NCBI GenBank assembly: GCA_014874475.1
Contig: JADBJJ010000027.1
Span: 1-64,000 of the forward strand
DNA from: Chloroflexota bacterium
Lineage (GTDB): Bacteria > Chloroflexota > Anaerolineae > B4-G1 > DUEL01
Direction: 5' to 3'
DNA length: 64,000 nt
Made by a program: the position numbers and the translations under genes. The notes below the pieces were generated by a model. It did not search any database. It was not told where the DNA came from and saw only the letters and a list, made by a program, of their open reading frames with translations. This document shows positions 8,290 through 17,903 of this stretch, piece by piece (positions within the stretch are counted from its first letter, which is position 1; each line of letters starts with the position of its first letter).

Positions 8290-9822
8290 ATGGCCTTTCT
8301 CCTGGATTGGCTCTTAGCATTGACTCCTATCGCCGCCGTGCTGGGGCTGATGGTGGGGTTGCGCTGGAGCGGGGTGCGGGCTGGCCTGGTGGGATGGCTG
8401 ATGGCTCTCGCTATCGCCGCCTTGCGCTTCGGTGCCGGTCCCTCCCTCCTTCTCTGGGCCCAGGTGCGCGGCCTGTTCTTTTCTCTTTTCGTCCTCTACA
8501 TCATCTGGTCCGCCCTGCTCTTCTATCGGGTGACCGACGAGGCCGGGGCGGTTGCCGCCATTGGCCTGAGCCTTCCCCGCCTGACGGCCGACCGGGCGCT
8601 CCAGGCGCTCATCCTGGGTTGGGCCTTCAGCGCGTTTCTCCAGGGCGTAGGCGGTTTCGGCGTCCCCGTCGCTGTACTGGCCCCACTCCTGTTGGGGTTG
8701 GGCTTCCCTGCCGTTCCCGCTGTTGTCATCCCCTCCATCGGCCATTCCTGGTCGGTCACTTTCGGCTCCCTGGGCTCTTCGTTCTACGCGCTGATGGCCG
8801 CCACGGGCCGACCCGGTGAGGAACTGGGCCCGCCATCGGCAGTGCTTCTGGGACTGGCCTGCTTCCTGTGCGGCGCCGGAGTGCTCTGGGCAGCAGGCGG
8901 CCCCCGCGCACTCCGTCACGGGTGGGTCCCCCTGCTTCTCATCGGGGCGGCGATGGCTGGGACTCAGTATATCGTGGTCCGGGCCCGGATGTGGGCCATC
9001 GGCGGGATGTGCGCAGGACTGGTCGGCATCGGCGTCAGCGTCCTCTGGGCCCGATTCTTCACTTCCTCCGCTACTTCCAACCCGGACCCGCCCGGCAGTA
9101 TGAGAATCCAGATGGCGCTGGTCCCTTACGGCATTCTGATCGCTATCGTCTTCCTTGCTCAACTAGTGCCGCCGGTGGAGGAGTTTCTGGGACGGACGGT
9201 CCTCCGTGTGGCGGTGCCCGAACTGGTCACCGCGCGCGGCTGGCGGACGCCGGGGGGGGTCACTACCGGCATTCCCATCTTCGGCCACGCGGGGGCGCTT
9301 CTCATCTACGCCTCGCTGATGACCTTCGCCCTCTATGCCCGCCAGGGGCGCTACAAGCCGGGGGTCCTCCGCCGCATCGGACGGGACGTCGTCCGGCGGG
9401 CCCTCCCTGCCAGCCTGGGCATCGCCACTATGGTCGGCATGTCGGTCACCATGGAACACGCCGGGATGACCTATCACCTGGCTGAAGGGGTTAGCCGGGT
9501 GATGGGGTCGGCGTTTCTGCTGGCCTCTCCCTTCGTCGGTGCCCTGGGTGCTTTCATGACTGGCTCCAACACCAACTCCAACGTCATCTTCGGCGCATTC
9601 CAGCAGCAGGTGGCGACGCTGGCGGGGCTGAACCCCGTCCTGGCCTTGGCTGCTCAAACGACCGGCGGCGCCGTCGGCGGGATGTTTGCCCCGGCCAAAA
9701 TCATTGTCGGCTGCGCAACGGTCTGCGCAAGCGAAGGACAGACCATGCGCAAGGCCTTTATCTATGGGACAGCCATCCTGGCTATCATTGCCCTGGTGGT
9801 TGCCCTCTGGGGGCTAAAGTGA
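8290..9822 (+). CDS. L-lactate permease family transporter (LldP/LctP)
   Basis: A 510-residue polytopic permease of the LctP family with 12 or more hydrophobic segments. Family hallmarks are VGGFGVPVAVLAPLL near residue 120, the IPSIGHSWSVTFGSLG segment near 150, and the C-terminal SNTNSNVIFG motif near 420. It would take up lactate or glycolate by proton symport. No lactate dehydrogenase gene is adjacent, so the substrate is inferred from family. Its stop overlaps a possible GTG start of the next frame, but the real queG start is probably further down. Confidence 0.9.
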   Translation: MAFLLDWLLALTPIAAVLGLMVGLRWSGVRAGLVGWLMALAIAALRFGAGPSLLLWAQVRGLFFSLFVLYIIWSALLFYRVTDEAGAVAAIGLSLPRLTADRALQALILGWAFSAFLQGVGGFGVPVAVLAPLLLGLGFPAVPAVVIPSIGHSWSVTFGSLGSSFYALMAATGRPGEELGPPSAVLLGLACFLCGAGVLWAAGGPRALRHGWVPLLLIGAAMAGTQYIVVRARMWAIGGMCAGLVGIGVSVLWARFFTSSATSNPDPPGSMRIQMALVPYGILIAIVFLAQLVPPVEEFLGRTVLRVAVPELVTARGWRTPGGVTTGIPIFGHAGALLIYASLMTFALYARQGRYKPGVLRRIGRDVVRRALPASLGIATMVGMSVTMEHAGMTYHLAEGVSRVMGSAFLLASPFVGALGAFMTGSNTNSNVIFGAFQQQVATLAGLNPVLALAAQTTGGAVGGMFAPAKIIVGCATVCASEGQTMRKAFIYGTAILAIIALVVALWGLK

Positions 9823-9837
9823 AGCCGGGCGCGGATT

Positions 9838-9880
9838 CAGGGCGAGAATCCGTGCCCATCCGCGTTGATCCGTGTCTGAT
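9838..9880. repeat. Dispersed ATCCGTG/ATCCGCG repeat before queG
   Basis: A tract of ATCCGTGCCCATCCGCGTTG followed by ATCCGTGTCT. It can be read as an N-terminal extension of queG (SVPIRVDPC), but it is the same sort of low-complexity repeat seen at the rimO and dinG ends. Confidence 0.45.
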
Positions 9881-10823
9881 GATGGAAGAACTCCAAGCCC
9901 AGGCCCGTCGCCTGGGATTTGACCTGGTGGGCGTGGCTCCACCCGTCCCGCCCCCGGAGGCCGTTCGTGCCTACCGGGAATGGCTGGCGGCGGGCTACCA
10001 TGGCGATATGGCCTATATGGCCCGCCCGGACCGGGTCGCCCGGCGGGAGGATCCAGCCCTCCTCCTGCCCGGGGTTCGGGCCGTCGTCTGCGTGGCCGTC
10101 AACTACTACCCCGGCGACGCGCTGCCTCCTCCAAAGGAGGCCGGGCCCATCGGCCGCATCTCCCGCTACGCCTGGGGGGTAGATTATCACCACTGGATGC
10201 TCTCGCGCCTGGAGGAACTGGCGGCCTTCATCCGGGAGTGGACCGGCGGAACGGCCCGCCACCGCGCCTACACGGACACCGGCCCCGTCCTGGAGCGGGC
10301 ACTGGCAGCCCAGGCCGGGCTGGGCTTCATCGGCAAGAACACTTGTCTCATCCATCCCCGATTCGGCTCCTGGCTGTTTCTGGGGGAGATACTGGTGGAC
10401 GTGGACCTGCCCTTCACGGGGCCGCCGATGCGGTCCCGTTGCGGCACCTGCACCCGTTGCCTGGATGCCTGCCCGACCGGTGCGCTGGTGGCCCCATATG
10501 CGCTGGACGCCCGCCGCTGCATCTCCTACCTGACCATTGAATTCCGAGGCGATATCCCTCCCGGCCTGCGGGACCGGCTGGGGAACTGGGTCTACGGCTG
10601 CGACATCTGCCAGGAGGTCTGCCCATGGAGCCGCTTCGCCCATCCGACCGCCGTCGCTGATTTCTTCCCCGCCTCTCCAGAACGGGCCGCCCCGTCGCTG
10701 ACCGACCTGCTGGTGCTGGACGAGGAGTCATTCCGACGGCGTTTTGGGGGTAGCCCTATTGCCCGTATCGGGCCGGAGCGATTGCAGCGGAACGCCCGGG
10801 CTCTTCTCCGTTGGTCGACGTAG
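9879..10823 (+). CDS. queG: Epoxyqueuosine reductase QueG
   Basis: Cobalamin- and iron-sulfur-dependent enzyme that reduces epoxyqueuosine to queuosine in tRNA. Counting from ATG 9879, the catalytic Asp is at 133 (YTDTGP), followed by the IGKNTCLIHP segment. Two 4Fe-4S clusters are bound by C188xxC191xxC194xxxC198 with C214 and C241xxC244xxxC248. At 314 residues it is shorter than typical QueG because the C-terminal HEAT-like tRNA-binding region is missing, as in many non-proteobacterial versions. An upstream GTG (9819) adds 20 residues made of repeat sequence and is judged unlikely. Confidence 0.93.
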   Translation: MMEELQAQARRLGFDLVGVAPPVPPPEAVRAYREWLAAGYHGDMAYMARPDRVARREDPALLLPGVRAVVCVAVNYYPGDALPPPKEAGPIGRISRYAWGVDYHHWMLSRLEELAAFIREWTGGTARHRAYTDTGPVLERALAAQAGLGFIGKNTCLIHPRFGSWLFLGEILVDVDLPFTGPPMRSRCGTCTRCLDACPTGALVAPYALDARRCISYLTIEFRGDIPPGLRDRLGNWVYGCDICQEVCPWSRFAHPTAVADFFPASPERAAPSLTDLLVLDEESFRRRFGGSPIARIGPERLQRNARALLRWST

Positions 10824-10864
10824 CGCAGGCCGTTAGGTTGCCCGAAGCAGGACAAGGAGCAGTA

Positions 10865-13741
10865 ATGAACGGTCAATTCAGGTCACCTGTTGCCAGCACT
10901 GGAGCGTGGAGAGCCTGGAGATTCCCCGCGCTGGTCCTCCTGCTCCTCTGGCTTCTTCCCCTCCGCGCGGCCCCTCCGCTGCTGGAGAGTTCACCGGATC
11001 GCCTGGTAGTGGAATGGACTCCGCCTCTGCCCGATTTTCGTCCGCTCCCCGATGGGTCTGTAGAACTGGTTGCCGAAGGCTACGAAATCGACGAGCGGCC
11101 CGGCGCATTGCGGCTCCCTTTTGCTTCCTCGCTGATTGCTGTACCACCGGGCGCGACCATCTCCCTCCGTATCCTCTCCGCCCGGACGACCGTCATCCCA
11201 CTCCCTGCTCCCATCGCTGTGGCCCCGGAACCCATCGGGGTAGTATGGAATGAGGGGTATCCGGCAGGGCTGGCCTACGCCCCAGCGACCCGGGCTATTC
11301 AACCCCCCTCAACTCCGGTTATCCTGGAGGAGATCGGCACCGCCCGGGGCGTTCGGCTGGCCCGACTCATCTTCTATCCCGCCCTTCCCAAAGGAAGGAA
11401 TCTGCAATTTTTCCGGCACATTCGGGTGGAAGTCCGTTTTTCCGGAGGGACCGGCGCCGGTGTCTCCAGCGACGACCCTCTCTTTTCCGCGTTGCGTCGC
11501 GCCGTCCTCAATCCGCAGCATGCCATTCCTGCCCCCTCTACTGCGCGGCCTGCGGCGGAAGCGCTTTCCCCCCAGGGCGGCCCGCGCTGGGCCTTTCTGG
11601 AGATTTCCCGGCCCGGTCTCTATCGGGTAACGTACCAGGACCTCCAGTCCCTGGGATTTGCAGGGGCGAATCCGGCAAACCTTCGTCTGTTCCGGGGTGA
11701 TGAGGAAGGAGCGTACGAGTGGGAAGGGGATGGGGACGCCGTCTTTGAGCCTGGCGAGTCCGTCCTCTTCTACGCTGAACCCCGCTTTAGCCGCTGGACA
11801 GGCGTGGACGTCTATCGGCTGGAAGTGAGCGAAAGTGCCGGCCTGCGGATGTCCTCCCGCTCCACCGACCCGACGGGGCTTCCCGCCGGAGTCCCGTGGG
11901 TGGAGCAGACTTTTGAGAGGAACCGCATTTACACGCCTCTCAACTTTACGCCCAGAATTCCCCCAGGCCGGGACGGCGACCGCTGGGTGTGGGACTCTCT
12001 GGCGCTGGGACGTTCCGCCGTATTTTCTACCATCTTCTCCCTCAACGCAGATGCCTCCTCCGCCGCGACCCTCACCCTCTGGCTGATTGGCTACACTTCT
12101 GTCGCGGCCAGTCCCGACCATCGTGTGGATGTCGCCCTCAACGGCGTTTCCCTGGGGCGCGTGGAATGGGATGGGAAAACTGCGGTCACTGCGACCCTCG
12201 GTATCCCGCCGGGCGTCCTGACTTCCACCAGCACCCTCCAACTCTCACTGCCGGGCATTCCCGGCGTCAGTGTAGAGGGTGCCTGGCTGGACGCGTTCGC
12301 CTTTCGCCTGGCGAGTGGCACCGCCTCGTGGGGAGAACAGGTCATTTTTGCCACCTCTCTTTCTTCCGGAAACACCCCGCGGGTCTACACCGTCCGACTC
12401 AACCCTTCCCACGCCTACCGGGCCTATGATATCACAGACCCTCTGCGCCCCATCCGAGTTCTGACGATCCGAGTAGAAGGAGATCGGGTCACCGTTCCCG
12501 ACCCTGGAGATCAGCCGCGTCGGTACCTGGTGGCGACCGGAGAGGCTATCCGCGCCCCTGATCGCGTCCGCCCACGGGAAGACCTCTGGGGCTTCCGCGC
12601 TGCCGGCGGCGCGACCGGCGCAGATGACCTGATCATCACCCATCCGGCCTTCGCTGAGACGTTGGGCCCCCTGGTGGACCTCCGCCGGTCCCAGGGTCTC
12701 TCTGTCGCCGTCATCAATGTCCTGGGCATTTATGACACTTACGGCGATGGCCGGCCTGATCCGGAGGCCATCCGTCGCTTCATAGCGGACGCTTATGCCA
12801 ACTGGAACCCCCGCCCGACCTACGTTCTCCTGGTCGGGGATGGCTCCTACGACCCGAAGCGGTATCGCACCGAATCGCCCCCCACCTTCATCCCGCCGTA
12901 CCTGGCCGACGTGGACCCACAAGTGGGGGAGACCGCCGCCGACAACCGCTACGTCTGCGTGGACGGGGACGACAACCTCCCTGACCTGCTCCTGGGCCGC
13001 CTGCCAGTGAAGACAGCCGATGAAGCCCGCGCCGTCGTCCAGAAAATCGTGGACTACGAGGCTCACCCGCTCCCGGGTGGCTGGAACGGGACGGTGCTCC
13101 TGGTCGCCGATGACCCGGACGATGCCGGAAATTTCCCAGCCCTCTCCGATGCCACGGCGGCCTGGGTGACCGACCCGTTCACCGTGACCCGGCGGTACTG
13201 CCCGAAAGATACATGCGCATCCGAGGCCTCTAACCTGCACGCGACGTTGCTGAACGACTGGAACAGAGGCGCTCTCCTCATTCAGTACTTCGGTCACTCC
13301 TCCTGGCAACAATGGGCGACAGAGCGACTGTTTCACCTGGATGACCTTCCCTCTCTCCACAACCGTCGCCGCTATCCGGTCCTGGCCGAGATGACCTGTT
13401 TTACCGGTGCGTTCCACCACCCTGAGCCGACGCTGGACGAGGCCCTGGTTACCCTCCCGGATGCGGGCGCGGCGGCGGCCTGGGGCCCGACGGGCCTGGG
13501 AACCAGCCTCGGGCACAGTCGCCTTGCCGAGGGCTTCTTCCGGGCCGTCTTTTCCGATACCGTCGGGACGGTTGGCGAGGCGACGCTGGCCGGGAAACTG
13601 AATCTGGTGGGGGTGTCTCTGGAGAGAGAGATGCTGGACACGTACGTTCTGCTGGGCGACCCGGCGCTCCGGTGGAATCGGACCATTGTCCCCTGGAGCG
13701 CGCACCTGTATCTGCCGCTGGTGATGCGAAACTCTCCCTGA
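10865..13741 (+). CDS. Secreted C25 (gingipain-like) cysteine peptidase
   Basis: A 958-residue exported protein. An N-terminal signal segment (hydrophobic core at about residues 19-33) precedes a long beta-rich prodomain-like region. The C25 caspase-fold domain (about 590-930) begins at ITHPAFAETLGPLVDLRR. The probable catalytic pair is His811 (YFGHSS) and Cys845 (MTCFTG). VLLVGDGSYDP and the conserved AAWGPTG segment support the family. The protein ends HLYLPLVMRNSP, the LPLV-type motif shared with other exported proteins here, instead of the C-terminal sorting domain of Bacteroidetes gingipains. ATG 10865 is chosen because AAGGAG lies 10 bases upstream; the frame stays open to 10811. Confidence 0.88.
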   Translation: MNGQFRSPVASTGAWRAWRFPALVLLLLWLLPLRAAPPLLESSPDRLVVEWTPPLPDFRPLPDGSVELVAEGYEIDERPGALRLPFASSLIAVPPGATISLRILSARTTVIPLPAPIAVAPEPIGVVWNEGYPAGLAYAPATRAIQPPSTPVILEEIGTARGVRLARLIFYPALPKGRNLQFFRHIRVEVRFSGGTGAGVSSDDPLFSALRRAVLNPQHAIPAPSTARPAAEALSPQGGPRWAFLEISRPGLYRVTYQDLQSLGFAGANPANLRLFRGDEEGAYEWEGDGDAVFEPGESVLFYAEPRFSRWTGVDVYRLEVSESAGLRMSSRSTDPTGLPAGVPWVEQTFERNRIYTPLNFTPRIPPGRDGDRWVWDSLALGRSAVFSTIFSLNADASSAATLTLWLIGYTSVAASPDHRVDVALNGVSLGRVEWDGKTAVTATLGIPPGVLTSTSTLQLSLPGIPGVSVEGAWLDAFAFRLASGTASWGEQVIFATSLSSGNTPRVYTVRLNPSHAYRAYDITDPLRPIRVLTIRVEGDRVTVPDPGDQPRRYLVATGEAIRAPDRVRPREDLWGFRAAGGATGADDLIITHPAFAETLGPLVDLRRSQGLSVAVINVLGIYDTYGDGRPDPEAIRRFIADAYANWNPRPTYVLLVGDGSYDPKRYRTESPPTFIPPYLADVDPQVGETAADNRYVCVDGDDNLPDLLLGRLPVKTADEARAVVQKIVDYEAHPLPGGWNGTVLLVADDPDDAGNFPALSDATAAWVTDPFTVTRRYCPKDTCASEASNLHATLLNDWNRGALLIQYFGHSSWQQWATERLFHLDDLPSLHNRRRYPVLAEMTCFTGAFHHPEPTLDEALVTLPDAGAAAAWGPTGLGTSLGHSRLAEGFFRAVFSDTVGTVGEATLAGKLNLVGVSLEREMLDTYVLLGDPALRWNRTIVPWSAHLYLPLVMRNSP

Positions 13742-13765
13742 ACTGAGCGGTGATGGATTCCCGAT

Positions 13766-13794
13766 TTGCCTCCTCCGCCCATCAGGGGTACAAT
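13766..13794 (+). promoter_or_regulatory. Sigma-70-type promoter of the prs gene
   Basis: TTGCCT (13766-13771), 17-base spacer, TACAAT (13789-13794). Initiation near 13801 leaves a leader of about 58 bases before ATG 13859. The same TTGCCT/TTGCCC form of -35 box is used at 5540 and 51088. Confidence 0.65.
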
Positions 13795-13858
13795 GAAGAA
13801 GAGAGCAGGAATGCGGCGGCCTTTCTTGAAGCCGCAGCAGATACCAGAGGAGCGGAGG

Positions 13859-14812
13859 ATGCACGGCATGATCAAACTGTTCAGCGGTAGCGGTTGTCCG
13901 GAACTGGCCAAAGAAATCAGCGATTACCTGGGGATTCCCCTCTCTGGACGGGACATTATCCGATTCCCCAACGAGAACATCTTCGTCCGTCTCCACGAGA
14001 GCGTTCGCGGGCAGGATGTCTTCCTGATTCAGACGACCTCCTCGCCGGTGAACGAGAACATCATGGAACTGCTCATCTTCCTGGATGCACTGCGGCGGGC
14101 CTCCCCGGACCGGATCACGGCGGTGATCCCGTACCTGGCCTACGCGCGGTCGGATAAGAAAGACCAGCCCCGGGTGCCCATCACCGCCCGTCTGATCGCT
14201 GATATCATCGGTGTCGCTGGGGCCAACCGGTACATCACCCTGGACCTGCATGCCGACCAGATTCAGGGATTCTTTAGCATCCCCGGAGACGCACTGACGA
14301 CCTTCTCCATACTCTCTGACTATCTGCGGGAGAAGCGACTGGAGAACGCCGTGGTGGTCTCGGCGGACCTGGGCTTTGCCAAAAAGGCGCGCAACTTTGC
14401 TGAAGAACTGGAACTGCCGCTGGCTATCGTGGAGAAGCGACGGGTGGCCCGCGATACTGAAGCGTTGACGCTCGTGGGGGACGTGGCGGGCAAGGACGCC
14501 GTCATTGTGGACGATGAGGTGAATACGGCCGGGTCTATTGTGAACGCCGTGCGGATCGTCCGGGAGAGCGGGGCGCGCGATATCTACCTCTGCTTTGCCC
14601 ATGCCATTCTGGCTCACCCGGCGGTGGAGCGTCTGCGGGACCTGAATATCAAAGAGATTGTGACCACTAACTCTATTCCCATTCCGCCGGAGAAGCGGTT
14701 GCCGAATATGAAGATTTTATCGGTAGCCCCGCTGCTGGGTGAGGTCATTCTGCGGGTGCATGAGGGCCGTAGCGTGGGCGAGGTTTTCCGACGATATCAT
14801 CGGTACCAATGA
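13859..14812 (+). CDS. prs: Ribose-phosphate pyrophosphokinase
   Basis: Makes PRPP from ribose 5-phosphate and ATP for nucleotide, His and Trp synthesis. The 317-residue protein has the N-terminal KLFSGSG segment, FPNENIFVRLHESVRGQDVF, the catalytic-loop region LDLHADQIQGFF (about 125-136), and a PRPP-binding loop IVDDEVNTAGSI near 220. That loop differs from the usual VDDMxDTAGT. ATG 13859 follows GCGGAGG; a second ATG three codons on (13868) is possible. An independent promoter lies upstream. Confidence 0.92.
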   Translation: MHGMIKLFSGSGCPELAKEISDYLGIPLSGRDIIRFPNENIFVRLHESVRGQDVFLIQTTSSPVNENIMELLIFLDALRRASPDRITAVIPYLAYARSDKKDQPRVPITARLIADIIGVAGANRYITLDLHADQIQGFFSIPGDALTTFSILSDYLREKRLENAVVVSADLGFAKKARNFAEELELPLAIVEKRRVARDTEALTLVGDVAGKDAVIVDDEVNTAGSIVNAVRIVRESGARDIYLCFAHAILAHPAVERLRDLNIKEIVTTNSIPIPPEKRLPNMKILSVAPLLGEVILRVHEGRSVGEVFRRYHRYQ

Positions 14813-14981
14813 GTGGCGATGCACGGTATCTTTCTCCCCGGATAGGGTCAAGCCGACAAAGCACGTCCATTTCGGCGCAGAGATAAGGGGCGTTGCGCGC
14901 AGAGCGCCCGATGCCGGACGCCGGATATCAGAGGGGCTTCTGCTTTTTGTTTCCTGTTTCCCGCCTTTTGGAAAGGAGGAG

Positions 14982-16637
14982 ATGATGGAACGGCCGTGGC
15001 TTGCCCACTACGACCCGGGTGTCCCTCATCAGATAGAAATCCCCGATATCCCTTTCACCGCTATCTTTGAGCGCACCGCCTCCCGATCCCCGGATGTGAC
15101 CGCCGTCTATTTCTATGGGCACCGCTGGACATACCGGGAGTTGGACCGGATGACCAACCGTTTTGCCAATGCCCTGATCGGTCTGGGGGTTCGGCCCGGC
15201 GACCGGGTGGCGTTGCTACTGCCCAACTGCCCTCAGTTCGTCGCCGCCTACTTCGGGGCCTGGAAGGCTGGGGCGGTGGTCACCCCGGTTAACCCCCTCT
15301 ATGCCCCCGGCGAGATTGCCCACCACCTGAACGATGCCGGGGCGGAGACTCTGGTCGTCCTCTCCCGTTTCTACCCCCGGGTGCAGGAGATTCGGGGAGA
15401 GACGCTGCTGCGGCGGGTCATCGTCACGGAAATTAAGGAGTACATGGGCATCCCCGCCCGCTGGCTTTATGCACTCCTGAAGGAGCGGGCTGCCGGGGAC
15501 CGGGTAGCCGTGGCTCCAGGGGACTACCAATGGGGGAGTTTGCTGCGCGGCGCGCCGGAAACGCCGCCGTCGGTGAGCGTTGAGCCGGACGATCTGGCGC
15601 TCTTGCAGTACACCGGCGGGACGACGGGCGTCCCCAAAGGCGCGATGCTCACCCACCGCAACCTGGTCGCCAATATCACCCAGGCCCACGCCTGGATTCA
15701 GCCCGTCTTGCGGGAAGGGGAGGACAAAATCCTCTGCGTTCTGCCCTTCTTCCACCTCTATGGCATCGCCGCCTGTCTGCACTTAGCCGTCCTTCTGGGT
15801 GCGACGATGATTCTGCTCCCCCGCTGGGATGTGAAGGAGGTCCTGCGGACCATTCACCGACTCCGTCCGACTCTGTTCCCTGGCGTGCCGACGATGTACA
15901 TCGCCATCAATCACCACCCGGACCTGGGCCGGTACGACCTGAGTTCGCTGCGCTTTTGCCTGAGCGGGGCGGCCCCGTTGCCTGCTGAAGTCCAGCGGGA
16001 GTTTGAGCGGAGGTCCGGCTGCCGGATGGTCCAGGGGTACGGGATGACGGAGGCCTCACCGGTCACTCACCTGACCCCGCTGGTGGGGGAGACGCCACTG
16101 CGCAGTACGGGCCTGCCTGTCCCCAATACCGATGTGCGCATCGTGGACGTGGAGACGGGTCAGCAAATTCTGCCGCCCGGTGAGGAGGGAGAAATCATTG
16201 TCCGGGGGCCGCAGGTGATGAAGGGGTACTGGCAGATGCCCACCGAGACCGCCAACGTCTTGCGGGACGGCTGGCTCCACACCGGCGATATCGGCTATAT
16301 GGACGAGCGGGGTTTCTTCTACGTGGTGGACCGGAAGAAGGATATGATTATCAGCGGCGGGGCCAAAGTCTTCCCGCGCGAGGTGGAGGAGGTGCTCTAC
16401 CAGCATCCCGGGGTGCGGGAGGTGGCGGTGGTGGGCGTGCCCGACCCGTACTGGGGGGAAGCGGTCAAAGCCTACATTGTGCCCCGCGAGGATGTCCATC
16501 TGGATGAGGCCGAAGTGATCCAGTTTTGCAAGGAACGGCTGGCAGCCTATAAGGTGCCCAAGTCGGTGGAGTTCCGGGACCAGTTGCCCAAGACGCTGGT
16601 GGGGAAGATTCTGCGGCGGGCACTGAGGAATTCGTGA
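14982..16637 (+). CDS. Long-chain acyl-CoA synthetase (FadD-like AMP-binding enzyme)
   Basis: A 551-residue ANL-superfamily ligase that activates fatty acids to acyl-CoA through an acyl-AMP. The P-loop-like motif YTGGTTGVPKGAML is near residue 210, GYGMTEASP near 350, the DGWLHTGDIGY hinge region near 425, and the C-terminal catalytic Lys in KTLVGKILRR near 545. ATG 14982 follows a strong AAAGGAGG; ATG 14985 is equally possible. An open frame extends further upstream through non-conserved sequence. The acyl-CoA dehydrogenase gene starts 30 bases downstream, which fits fatty acid beta-oxidation. Confidence 0.92.
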   Translation: MMERPWLAHYDPGVPHQIEIPDIPFTAIFERTASRSPDVTAVYFYGHRWTYRELDRMTNRFANALIGLGVRPGDRVALLLPNCPQFVAAYFGAWKAGAVVTPVNPLYAPGEIAHHLNDAGAETLVVLSRFYPRVQEIRGETLLRRVIVTEIKEYMGIPARWLYALLKERAAGDRVAVAPGDYQWGSLLRGAPETPPSVSVEPDDLALLQYTGGTTGVPKGAMLTHRNLVANITQAHAWIQPVLREGEDKILCVLPFFHLYGIAACLHLAVLLGATMILLPRWDVKEVLRTIHRLRPTLFPGVPTMYIAINHHPDLGRYDLSSLRFCLSGAAPLPAEVQREFERRSGCRMVQGYGMTEASPVTHLTPLVGETPLRSTGLPVPNTDVRIVDVETGQQILPPGEEGEIIVRGPQVMKGYWQMPTETANVLRDGWLHTGDIGYMDERGFFYVVDRKKDMIISGGAKVFPREVEEVLYQHPGVREVAVVGVPDPYWGEAVKAYIVPREDVHLDEAEVIQFCKERLAAYKVPKSVEFRDQLPKTLVGKILRRALRNS

Positions 16638-16667
16638 AGGGGGAAATTAGAGTAAAAAGGGGGTGCG

Positions 16668-17819
16668 ATGATAGATTTCCGACTCACCGAGGAGCAGGAG
16701 CGCATCCGGCGGCTGGCTCACGAGTTCGCCGAGCGGGAAATCCGGCCCGTGGCCGCCCACTACGACGAGACGGAGGAGATGCCCTGGCCCATTATGGAGA
16801 AAGCGGCACGGGTCGGGCTGACTTCGTTCCAGTACCCAGAGGAGTACGGCGGGGGCGGGATGACGAGCGCTATCGTCGCCTGCCTGGTGGCGGAGGAACT
16901 GGCCTGGGGATGTCTGGGCATCGCCACGGCCATCGCCGGCGCCGGCCTGGCAGCGGTGCCCATCATGCTGGTGGGAACGCCTCAGCAGAAGGCCCGCTAC
17001 CTCCCCCGCTTCTGCGAGGGCGTTTATCTGGGCTCCTTCGCCCTCACCGAACCGGAGGCCGGGTCGGACGCAGCGTCGCTCCGCACAACTGCCGTCCGTA
17101 AGGGCGACCGGTATATCCTGAACGGCCAGAAGCGGTTCATCACCCACGGCGGCATCGCCGACCTCTACGTCATCTTCGCCACCGTCGCGCCAGGGACGGG
17201 CCACCGGGGCATCACAGCCTTCATCGTGGAGAAAGGAATGCCGGGCCTCTCGGCGGGGAAGAAGGAGAAGAAAATGGGGATGCGCGCCTCCCACACCGGC
17301 GACGTCATCCTGGAAGATGTGGAGGTACCGGTGGAGAACCGCCTCGGGGAAGAGGGACAGGGCTTCTATATCGCTATGCAGTCCTTTGAACATACCCGCC
17401 CGATGGTGGCGGCGATGGCGGTGGGGGTGGCCCGGGCCGCCTACGAGTACGCGCTCCAGTACGCCCGGGAGCGGGTACAGTTCGGCAAGCCTATCATCAC
17501 CAAGCAGGCTATCCGCTTCCTGCTGGCGGACATGGCGACGGAGGTAGACGCGGCCCGCCTGCTGGCCTGGCGGGCGGCGTGGATGGTGGACCAGGGGATG
17601 CCCGCCAACATCACGGCCAGTATGGCCAAAGCCTTCGCCGCCGACGCCGCCATGCGCATCACCACAGACGCGGTGCAGATTCTGGGCGGCTACGGCTATA
17701 TGCGGGAGTACCCGGTGGAGAAGTGGATGCGGGACGCCAAAATTCTGCAGATCGTGGAGGGGACCAGCCAGATTCAGCGGGTGGTCATCTCTCAGATGCT
17801 GGCGATGGGGATGGAGTGA
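16668..17819 (+). CDS. Acyl-CoA dehydrogenase
   Basis: A 383-residue FAD enzyme that oxidises acyl-CoA to enoyl-CoA. Signatures are the N-terminal helical domain (FRLTEEQERIRRLAHEFAE), the flavin-contacting segment ALTEPEAGSDA near 126, and the C-terminal YGYMREYPVEKWMRDAKI. Glu364 in IVEGTSQIQ is at the position of the catalytic base of short- and medium-chain enzymes. It follows the acyl-CoA synthetase directly and probably forms an operon with it. Confidence 0.95.
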   Translation: MIDFRLTEEQERIRRLAHEFAEREIRPVAAHYDETEEMPWPIMEKAARVGLTSFQYPEEYGGGGMTSAIVACLVAEELAWGCLGIATAIAGAGLAAVPIMLVGTPQQKARYLPRFCEGVYLGSFALTEPEAGSDAASLRTTAVRKGDRYILNGQKRFITHGGIADLYVIFATVAPGTGHRGITAFIVEKGMPGLSAGKKEKKMGMRASHTGDVILEDVEVPVENRLGEEGQGFYIAMQSFEHTRPMVAAMAVGVARAAYEYALQYARERVQFGKPIITKQAIRFLLADMATEVDAARLLAWRAAWMVDQGMPANITASMAKAFAADAAMRITTDAVQILGGYGYMREYPVEKWMRDAKILQIVEGTSQIQRVVISQMLAMGME

Positions 17820-17822
17820 GGC

Positions 17823-17892
17823 TGAAACGGGAAGAGTGAAACGGGAAGAGTGAAGCGTGAGGGGTGAAACGGGAAGAGTGAAACGGGAGGGG
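17823..17892. repeat. Five tandem copies of a 14-base repeat
   Basis: Five consecutive 14-base units based on TGAAACGGGAAGAG: 17823-17836, 17837-17850, 17851-17864, 17865-17878 and 17879-17892. Units 1, 2 and 4 are identical, unit 5 differs at two positions, unit 3 is diverged. The array ends 11 bases before the ATG of the large membrane protein and supplies its purine-rich upstream region. Confidence 0.85.
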
Positions 17893-17903
17893 CGAGGTGT
17901 GAG

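Noticed and set aside
12245-14617. 790-residue minus-strand open frame opposite the C25 peptidase and prs
   Set aside because: It lies antisense to two well-supported genes, has no recognisable domain, and is the usual by-product of GC-rich codons.
17823-17892. CRISPR array
   Set aside because: The units are 14 bases and directly adjacent with no spacers; no cas genes are present.
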